The position numbers and the translations under genes are program-made. A stretch of 12,811 nucleotides of DNA from positions 1-12,811 of the forward strand of contig JACMKG010000190.1 in the NCBI GenBank assembly GCA_014380255.1, written 5' to 3'. The notes beneath the pieces are model-generated. The model was not told where the DNA came from, searched no databases, and saw nothing but the letters and a program-made list of their open reading frames with translations. The stretch comes from Prolixibacteraceae bacterium (GTDB lineage Bacteria; Bacteroidota; Bacteroidia; Bacteroidales; Prolixibacteraceae). This document shows, one piece after another, positions 7,495 to 12,811 of the stretch; positions within the stretch are counted from its first letter, which is position 1; every line of letters starts with the position of its first letter.

Positions 7495-8919
7495 CTATGG
7501 CTTTGTGGTTTCAAATCCACTGCGTGTCATCTGCCCCCAGCCGCTTTTCTTTCGGATGAAGTAATCGAAATTACCGCGAAGAGCCGAATAAACGAGAAAG
7601 GGATGAAACAAAAAAGGTTCAATCCATGCCGTTAACACAAGCTTGCCAATCATCCATCTTTTCTTGTACCGGTGGAAAGCCAGGTGATCATACAGGATGG
7701 CATAGGTTGAAAAGACAATGGAGAAAAAATAGACAAAGAACAACAGGACAAAGAAAAATGGCCAGTTAGGTTCACCCAAAAAGGCGATAAATATAAAATA
7801 AATCACTCCTATAAATTCAATGATAGGGGCCAGCCATTCAAAAAATACCCAGTACGGATGCGATACAATTCCCATAAACCCGTATTTGGGATTGAAGAAT
7901 ATATTCCAGTGCAGGAAAAGCGTATCGATCGTTCCACGGGTCCATCGGTTACGTTGTCTTCCAAGCATTTTATAACTCGAAGGAGCTTCAGTCCAGCAAA
8001 GTGGATCGGGGATATAAACCACCCGGTACTTTTGTTTCTGATCGGTCATATATTTCCTCATCCTGACCACCAGTTCCATATCCTCCCCGACAGTCTTTGA
8101 AAAGTACCCCCCGCTGTTGATTACGATCTCCTTGTCGAACAACCCCAGGGCTCCGGAAATGAGCAACAACCCGTCCATCCGGCTCCATGCCAGGCGACCC
8201 ATCAGAAAAGCACGGTTGTATTCAATAACCTGGCAACGGGGAAGAAATTTATCCGGCACATTGATCTCAATCAGCTGTCCGTCCTTGATAACGCAGGAAT
8301 TGGCAATACGAATCACGCCCCCGGTGGCAATAACACGCCGGTCGGTTTCTTCCAAAAAAGGCTTAACAAGCTTCTGAAGGGCATAGGGATCAATAATGGA
8401 ATCCACATCAATGGCAATGAAGTATTCTCCCTTGGATATGTTGATACCCGCATTCAGCGCATCAGCCTTACCGCCATTTACCTTGTCAATGATGGTCAGA
8501 TTATTGAATGATTTCTTTTTCGATTTGTAAACCCCCCGAATCTCGGCACAGGCTATTTTATAATCCACCACATAGGGCACCATTTCCAGATCAAAGGCAG
8601 CAATTACCTTTCCCAGGGTATCATCCTTGCTTCCATCGTTGATTACCACAATTTCAAAGTTGGGATAGTAGAGGGCTAACAATGCTTTGATATTTTCAAC
8701 AATGGTCAGCGATTCATTAAAAGCCGGAGCCACTACTGAAATAGAGGGTGCGAAAGGAGACGAAAGTATAGCATCGTAATTGGCGACTTTGCCTAAAAAG
8801 TATTTCCTGCGAAGCTCAAAGGCCGAAATGATGGCCAATACAAGGTAAACGCTAAATATACTGATCGCATAAAAAAGAATGATATTTTCGATAATTGCTT
8901 TTATTATTCTTAGTATCAT
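7495..8919 (-). CDS. Processive family 2 glycosyltransferase, putative exopolysaccharide synthase
   Basis: Inner-membrane beta-glycan synthase-like enzyme expected to polymerise a sugar from a nucleotide donor and extrude the chain. The 474 residues have an N-terminal membrane helix (about 10-32). The GT-A domain (about 57-330) has all processive GT2 marks: NDGS (94-97), DVDS (171-174), GED with the catalytic base Asp280, and QRNRW (322-326), the QxxRW motif. Three or so membrane helices follow (about 355-382, 386-410, 425-446). There is no PilZ domain, so this enzyme does not itself look c-di-GMP regulated as BcsA is. The sugar is not predictable; poly-N-acetylglucosamine, hyaluronan-like and cellulose-like products are all possible. 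It starts 5 nt after the SPOR-HEAT gene and is the last gene of that cluster. Confidence 0.88.
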   Translation of the reverse strand: MILRIIKAIIENIILFYAISIFSVYLVLAIISAFELRRKYFLGKVANYDAILSSPFAPSISVVAPAFNESLTIVENIKALLALYYPNFEIVVINDGSKDDTLGKVIAAFDLEMVPYVVDYKIACAEIRGVYKSKKKSFNNLTIIDKVNGGKADALNAGINISKGEYFIAIDVDSIIDPYALQKLVKPFLEETDRRVIATGGVIRIANSCVIKDGQLIEINVPDKFLPRCQVIEYNRAFLMGRLAWSRMDGLLLISGALGLFDKEIVINSGGYFSKTVGEDMELVVRMRKYMTDQKQKYRVVYIPDPLCWTEAPSSYKMLGRQRNRWTRGTIDTLFLHWNIFFNPKYGFMGIVSHPYWVFFEWLAPIIEFIGVIYFIFIAFLGEPNWPFFFVLLFFVYFFSIVFSTYAILYDHLAFHRYKKRWMIGKLVLTAWIEPFLFHPFLVYSALRGNFDYFIRKKSGWGQMTRSGFETTKP

Positions 8920-8924
8920 ACTTT

Positions 8925-10574
8925 TTAGTTTCTGGGATCATGAATATGAGCGATATAGGATTCAATGTTTAATTCCTGTTTCGACTTAAGGTTCTTCAAG
9001 TATTCCATTCCTAAGGAATTCATGAAATACATCGAACGACAGGCTTCAATTTTTAAGGATACATCCTTTTGAGTGATAATATTCTCAAGAAAATTAAGAT
9101 CATCTGAATTTCCCATATGCAGAAAACCTTTGATGATCTCAATCCGGTTCTTGTATGTTTCTTTTTCATACACCTCTTTAAGCAACGGTTTGGCCTCCTG
9201 AATTCCCAACTCATTAACAGCCCGGATGGCCAAAAACCGGGTCATCTCACGCTTGGCATGCAGCAGCTTGATAATCTCCAGTGCATTTTCCTTCTGCTGA
9301 AAGTAGATAATCATCCGTAAGCTGAAATTCTGAACATTGTATAAATCTGACTTCAGATATTCCACAAATGACGGTGCAGGAAGCTTATGGAGCCTGAATA
9401 TATAGAATGAAGTAAGCTGGGTCCAACGCGTAAAGGGTTTTCTAAGATCTTTCAAAAACCGGAAAGGCTCCTCGTGGTTCAGACGTACATAGGATGTTTG
9501 GGCTTCAGCGCGCAATTCATCATTCTCATGATTGATATAGGATTCAACAATGGGAAATGCTCCTGACGGATGCAAATTGGTCAATTCACGCATTCCCAAT
9601 ATCCGCCCGTAGAAAGAATACGATTGTGTTTTACCCATGCTTTTTTTCTCGAGACCCAGCTTGAAAAATATATCCAATAGTTTCTGTTCCAGATCTCCAC
9701 TTAAATTCTGTTTGAAATTAAAGAGAACAGCGATAAATATCCTGCGGTTCCTGGAATGCCTAATTCCTTTAATGCGGCCTACAGTACTGTCCAGATCATA
9801 CTCCTGGAATATATAGCCGGTCAGGGCCCGCTCATACATTTTTGTATAAGTTACATCATAGCGCTGAAGGGTATTTTTAATGTTATTGCTAAGCTCCAGG
9901 ATAACGATGATAACCGCAGCATTTAAAACAAACAGGATGATGAGCATGATGAAAAACATGACCACCGGATAGCGTAGGGCATTGTCCATCATCCGCTCAT
10001 AGGAAGGTACAAAAGATCTTGGCAGATACTGTTTGCCCCCATCGATCATAGCTTTTTCAAACGCATACAGGTTCTCCTTGCCGATCAGTTCAATCCAAGG
10101 GCCATATTTCTCGTATCCTTTTTCAAAATCCCGATAGGAATTTACTGCGCTCTGATTAACTGATGAGTTAACGGATAATGGATTTACAGCCGGAATTGAA
10201 TCAACTGTTTTTATTTCAACTGCATCGGACGTGGGTACCGTTAATTGGGTTGACGGAATGGGTTCCGGTTTCAATGAATCCGGCAGAATACGAGGAAACG
10301 CATCCTTTAGGCCTTTGGGAGAGAGGTTTTCTGAGATATAAACGGACGCCTCATGAACTGTATTAAATTCACCGATGACATATTTATACCAGCTGTTCTC
10401 ATGAATCTCAAGCATCTTCTCTTCAATCTGGTATTTTGAGGAGAACCATTTTACATCCGTTGGGCTTTTGGAAGCAACAACCTGCACGGTATAACTTGAA
10501 CTTCCATAACAGGAAACAACCATTGCTCCGCTGAGGCACACACATATGATGAGGCGACATAAGATTTCTTTCAC
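8925..10574 (-). CDS. Membrane protein with periplasmic SPOR-like domain and cytoplasmic HEAT-like repeats
   Basis: Not a named family to me. The start is GTG at 10574: a TAA codon lies directly upstream in frame, and the next Met is at residue 18. The 549 residues read in order as follows. A signal peptide covers about 1-24. A SPOR-like fold spans about 27-85 (YTVQVVASKSPTDV, then WYKYVIGEFNTVHEA). A Ser/Pro/Val-rich linker covers about 95-145. One strong membrane helix (203-228) is followed by a helical region of HEAT-like repeats (about 320-540, for example RAEAQTSYVRL, TRFLAIRAVNELG, KIEACRSMYFM). The predicted topology puts the SPOR part in the periplasm and the HEAT part in the cytosol. 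SPOR domains usually bind glycan strands of peptidoglycan; HEAT repeats bind proteins. Placed between a receiver protein and a GT2 synthase, it could connect signal and polymer. The function is inferred. Confidence 0.82.
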   Translation of the reverse strand: MKEILCRLIICVCLSGAMVVSCYGSSSYTVQVVASKSPTDVKWFSSKYQIEEKMLEIHENSWYKYVIGEFNTVHEASVYISENLSPKGLKDAFPRILPDSLKPEPIPSTQLTVPTSDAVEIKTVDSIPAVNPLSVNSSVNQSAVNSYRDFEKGYEKYGPWIELIGKENLYAFEKAMIDGGKQYLPRSFVPSYERMMDNALRYPVVMFFIMLIILFVLNAAVIIVILELSNNIKNTLQRYDVTYTKMYERALTGYIFQEYDLDSTVGRIKGIRHSRNRRIFIAVLFNFKQNLSGDLEQKLLDIFFKLGLEKKSMGKTQSYSFYGRILGMRELTNLHPSGAFPIVESYINHENDELRAEAQTSYVRLNHEEPFRFLKDLRKPFTRWTQLTSFYIFRLHKLPAPSFVEYLKSDLYNVQNFSLRMIIYFQQKENALEIIKLLHAKREMTRFLAIRAVNELGIQEAKPLLKEVYEKETYKNRIEIIKGFLHMGNSDDLNFLENIITQKDVSLKIEACRSMYFMNSLGMEYLKNLKSKQELNIESYIAHIHDPRN

Positions 10575-10635
10575 TTAAAATGGTTATTAAGCATCCTGTT
10601 ACAACTATCAAAAACACACCCCTCCTGGCAAACAG

Positions 10636-11004
10636 CTATCTGCGCGAAGCCAACAACTTCTTTACACGGATAGTTAATTCCCCCAGACTGAAAGGCTTCA
10701 CCATGTAATCATCACCTCCTAATTCGAATGCTTTCAATACCGATTCTTCTGACCCGGCAGAAGAGAGTACCATGATGGGCAGGGTGTTATTCCATTCATT
10801 TCTGAGCGTTGCAATAACCTCATGTCCATTTACAAAAGGCATAAAAAGGTCGGTGATTAACAAGTCCACTTCAGTATTCCCAAGCATTTCCAGACATGCT
10901 TTCCCATCATCCACAGTGATTACTTCATAACCATCTTTTACCAACTTGTAAGCAATAGTTTGCTGTATCAATTTATTATCCTCGGCGACTAAAATCCTTT
11001 TCAT
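10636..11004 (-). CDS. Stand-alone response regulator receiver protein
   Basis: CheY-type phospho-receiver without an output domain (122 residues). The acidic pocket is at Glu8-Asp9 (LVAEDN), the phosphoacceptor is Asp52 (LLITDLFMP), the switch Ser is at 81-82 (MVLSSAG) and the conserved Lys is Lys103 (VKPFS). All key residues are present, so it should be phosphorylatable. No histidine kinase is in the window, so its partner is elsewhere. It comes first in the cluster, 61 nt before the SPOR-HEAT gene, and is likely co-transcribed. I infer it controls the downstream membrane complex by protein contact rather than by binding DNA. The start is the ATG at 11004. Confidence 0.92.
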   Translation of the reverse strand: MKRILVAEDNKLIQQTIAYKLVKDGYEVITVDDGKACLEMLGNTEVDLLITDLFMPFVNGHEVIATLRNEWNNTLPIMVLSSAGSEESVLKAFELGGDDYMVKPFSLGELTIRVKKLLASRR

Positions 11005-11023
11005 CGTAATTGATATAAGTATG

Positions 11024-11031
11024 CAAAAATA
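11024..11031 (-). promoter_or_regulatory. Candidate -7 element for the receiver-SPOR/HEAT-glycosyltransferase cluster
   Basis: On the minus strand the site reads TATTTTTG, matching TAnnTTTG, 19 nt before the receiver gene start. No well-spaced -33 TTG was found: the nearest is only 13 nt upstream. It is supported by position and the -7 match alone. Confidence 0.28.
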
Positions 11032-11104
11032 AAATCTTAATCCACAAGATATGTTTTTTCCTTGAAAATATTAATGCTCTGACTATAAATTCTTTTCATC
11101 AATG

Positions 11105-11155
11105 CCAGGAATTGATTAAACTTGCACTCCAGGAATTAATATTATCGGATGAATT
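11105..11155. repeat. Repeated CCAGGAATT/GAATTAAT boxes in a divergent promoter region
   Basis: CCAGGAATT occurs at 11105-11113 and 11129-11137. A third related GAATTAAT starts at 11151. GAATT starts are 24 and 18 nt apart. The boxes lie between the receiver gene (minus) and the lipoprotein gene (plus), where a shared regulator could bind. This is suggestive only; the region is A/T rich. Confidence 0.35.
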
Positions 11156-11197
11156 AATCTTATTTAAGTGCTGATTACTAATATTGAAACTCTACCA

Positions 11198-12355
11198 ATG
11201 CTAAGAAATATCGTTATGATCATGTTTTTATATGTATTTTCCATATCTCCTTTATTCGGATGCGATAGGGATATTTCAGGAGTAGAAAAACCACATTCAC
11301 TTAACGTTGATTCCGTTTATTCATGGTTTATAAACATGCAGCAGCCCAATGGATTGCTGTTAAGCAGCGAGCAGGGTAAGAATGTTTCGCTGTACGACAA
11401 TGCCCTGGCAGCCCTTGTCTTTACTTCCTACGGGGATTACGGCAGAGCTGAAAAGATATTTGATTTCTTCGACAGCAGGCTGAAATCAGAAATGCTCGTT
11501 AGTCCGGGAGGCTTCAGCCAGATGCGTACCGTGGATGGAATTCCGGTAGATAACAGGCCCCGAAGGTGGCTGGGCGATAACGCCTGGTTGCTGATTGCTA
11601 TAAACAACTATCACCATTCAGTCAAAAATTCAAAATACAGCAGTCTGGCCTCTGCCCTTTCCTCCTGGATTATCTCGTTACAGGATGCCGACGGTGGTCT
11701 CTGGGGTGGCTTTAATGCTAAAGGCAACCGCATATCAAAGATTGCTGAAGGGAATATCGATGCATTCAACGCTATGGAAGGATATACTGACTTCCATCAA
11801 AAACTGCTTGGCTATTTTAAAAACGTACGATGGGATGCCACCGATCAGCTTCTGATTGCATGGGCCGAGAACCCACCCTATAAATACGCGCTCGATTTGC
11901 ATTCATGGGGGTACTGTACTTTTGAGAACTTCCCCAAAGCCGTATTGACAAAAGCCGACCGGTATTTGAATACTCAGGTATCAACAGCCAACAAAATACC
12001 GGTTAGCGGCTATTGCTTTGATGAGGATAAAGATGTGGTTTGGCTGGAAGGAACAGGCCAGATGGCAGTGGCTTTCATCAAGGCAGGCATGGAAGATAAA
12101 GCACAGCGTTTTTTATCCGAGATGAAAAAAAGCATGGTAAAAAGTGAGTTGTATCCCGGCTCTTATGCCTTGCCTTACACGGTCAACCATGGAAGCTCCT
12201 ATGCCGATGATGTGCTGTGGCCCGGTGTTGATACCAATCCGGCTGTTGCATCTACAGCATGGTATTTATTCGGCATGAAACGTTTCGATCCACTGTCCCT
12301 GGGATATAAAAAGAACATCCCTGAAGCCCATCAGTTCTGGATAAACAAACCATAA
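11198..12355 (+). CDS. Secreted lipoprotein, (alpha/alpha)-toroid glycosidase/lyase-like
   Basis: I cannot name the family. The ATG at 11198 is preferred over a GTG at 11168 because it starts directly with a lipoprotein signal (MLRNIVMIMFLYVF, lipobox LFGC, Cys22). The resulting 385-residue protein is built of repeated helical hairpins rich in aromatic and acidic residues. These include SLYDNALAALVF (64-75), RRWLGDNAWLLIAINNY (122-138), LQDADGGLWGGF (161-172), EGNIDAFNAMEGY (184-196), WLEGTGQMAVAF (282-293) and SYADDVLWPGVDTNP (334-348). This pattern resembles six-hairpin glycosidases and alginate-lyase-type toroids; Asp127, Glu184, Glu284 and Asp337/338 are candidate active-site residues. 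It is divergent from the receiver/SPOR-HEAT/GT2 cluster. By analogy with BcsZ or AlgL it may trim the polymer that cluster makes. Both activity and substrate are inferred. Confidence 0.8.
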   Translation: MLRNIVMIMFLYVFSISPLFGCDRDISGVEKPHSLNVDSVYSWFINMQQPNGLLLSSEQGKNVSLYDNALAALVFTSYGDYGRAEKIFDFFDSRLKSEMLVSPGGFSQMRTVDGIPVDNRPRRWLGDNAWLLIAINNYHHSVKNSKYSSLASALSSWIISLQDADGGLWGGFNAKGNRISKIAEGNIDAFNAMEGYTDFHQKLLGYFKNVRWDATDQLLIAWAENPPYKYALDLHSWGYCTFENFPKAVLTKADRYLNTQVSTANKIPVSGYCFDEDKDVVWLEGTGQMAVAFIKAGMEDKAQRFLSEMKKSMVKSELYPGSYALPYTVNHGSSYADDVLWPGVDTNPAVASTAWYLFGMKRFDPLSLGYKKNIPEAHQFWINKP

Positions 12356-12387
12356 CTTTTCCTACTTCCTTATTTCTTATTTTTTTA

Positions 12388-12494
12388 GGTAGCACAGAGT
12401 TCCACCGAGGCGCACAGAGTTTCACAGAGATTTGATAAACAATGATTTAACTCTGTGAGACTCTGTGTAAAACACTGTGAGACTCTGTGTTACC
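12388..12494. repeat. CACAGAG-type interrupted palindrome (~107 bp)
   Basis: The outer arm GGTAGCACAGAGT (12388-12400) is mirrored by ACTCTGTGTTACC (12482-12494) with one mismatch. The inner arm CACAGAGTTTCACAGAG (12413-12429) is mirrored by CTCTGTGAGACTCTGTG (12451-12467), also with one mismatch. The CACAGAG unit therefore occurs repeatedly in both directions. It begins 33 nt after the lipoprotein gene. It may be a scattered intergenic repeat and may also end transcription of that gene. Confidence 0.7.
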
Positions 12495-12630
12495 AATTTG
12501 AATATCAATAATATAAAATACCCAAATAGTAATCTTATTTATTTTCTTTTATTGAATATTAGAAATTCTTTTTTGATTAACGATTTCAGATTTTAAAAGC
12601 CCTCATCCTCTTGTCCCTCTACCTGCATAT
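12495..12630. other. A/T-rich spacer with no recognisable feature
   Basis: This stretch between the two palindromic repeats is strongly A/T rich over its first 100 bases. I found no reading frame, RNA gene or promoter that I can support here. It makes up part of the 456-nt gene-free right end of the window. Confidence 0.6.
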
Positions 12631-12758
12631 ATTCCCTGAACTTTACCTGCTTTAGATACCCATTGGTAACTCATTAGTAACCTTTCTGTATCTGAGGTTA
12701 CAGAAAGGTTACAGATGGGTTACTAATGAGTTACAGATGATGGCAAAGTACAGGGAAT
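12631..12758. repeat. Three-tier nested palindrome partly made of 11-bp tandem units
   Basis: Outer arms: ATTCCCTGAACTTTACC (12631-12647) against GGCAAAGTACAGGGAAT (12742-12758), two mismatches in 17. Middle arms: GTAACTCATTAGTAACC (12666-12682) against GGTTACTAATGAGTTAC (12718-12734), perfect over 17. Inner arms: GTAACCTTTCTGTA (12677-12690) against TACAGAAAGGTTAC (12699-12712), perfect over 14, with an 8-nt loop. Middle and inner arms share GTAACC, so the two folds compete. The right half is also four tandem 11-mers: GGTTACAGAAA, GGTTACAGATG, GGTTACTAATG and AGTTACAGATG (12696-12739). The left half has inverted versions. It could be a MITE or REP-like element, or a structured RNA. Confidence 0.75.
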
Positions 12759-12811
12759 GCCCGACGAATGATCATGCGTTGCATAAAATCCATTCTCGGG
12801 ACAAAAATTAC

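Noticed and set aside
11168..11197. GTG start extending the toroid lipoprotein by ten residues
   Set aside because: The extension is polar and would displace the signal peptide. The ATG at 11198 begins directly with a lipoprotein signal.
12388..12758. CRISPR array at the right end
   Set aside because: The repeats are palindromic or 11-bp tandem units without regular, unique spacers of 25-40 nt, and no cas gene is present.
12656..12811. Partial CDS at the right edge
   Set aside because: The frame passes through a strong palindrome and has no recognisable family. It is reported as an observation, not as a gene.

Overview
The window most likely comes from the chromosome of a Bacteroidota bacterium, probably near Bacteroidales/Marinilabiliales. 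Start codons lack clear Shine-Dalgarno sequences, and TAnnTTTG-type -7 elements occur upstream of some genes. A Bacteroidota-style operon (receiver-less sigma-54 activator, LptE, conserved TPR-like protein, SecG) lies next to groES-groEL. A lipoprotein GH29 fucosidase and SPOR-domain proteins also fit this phylum. The assignment rests on protein style and gene order, not on a database search.

Left part (1-6389, all on the minus strand): groES-groEL (groEL runs off the left edge) is preceded by a sigma-54-like -24/-12 candidate. Then comes a secreted GH29 alpha-L-fucosidase, separated from secG by a perfect 15-bp terminator hairpin. The secG operon reads sigma-54 activator, lptE, TPR-like protein, secG with gaps of 2, 4 and 10 nt. 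It links a transcription regulator to outer-membrane LPS assembly and protein export. Divergently from it, kdsB (6544-7290, plus) makes CMP-Kdo for LPS, so this region is about building the cell envelope. The divergent spacer holds a perfect 16-bp palindrome.

Right part (7495-12355): a minus-strand cluster reads stand-alone receiver protein, then a SPOR-membrane-HEAT protein, then a processive family-2 glycosyltransferase. It is divergent from a plus-strand lipoprotein that looks like an (alpha/alpha)-toroid glycosidase or lyase. I infer a synthase-dependent exopolysaccharide system. The receiver may replace c-di-GMP/PilZ control, the SPOR-HEAT protein may bridge periplasm and cytoplasm, and the lipoprotein may trim or release the polymer. 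No outer-membrane export porin is visible in the window. This is the best candidate here for an under-described system.

Intergenic DNA: the kdsB/glycosyltransferase gap holds a hairpin and direct repeats. The last 456 bases (12356-12811) have no convincing gene. They contain two structured repeats: a CACAGAG-type interrupted palindrome, and a three-tier nested palindrome partly built from 11-bp GGTTACAGATG-like units. I saw no tRNA, rRNA, CRISPR array or intact insertion sequence.
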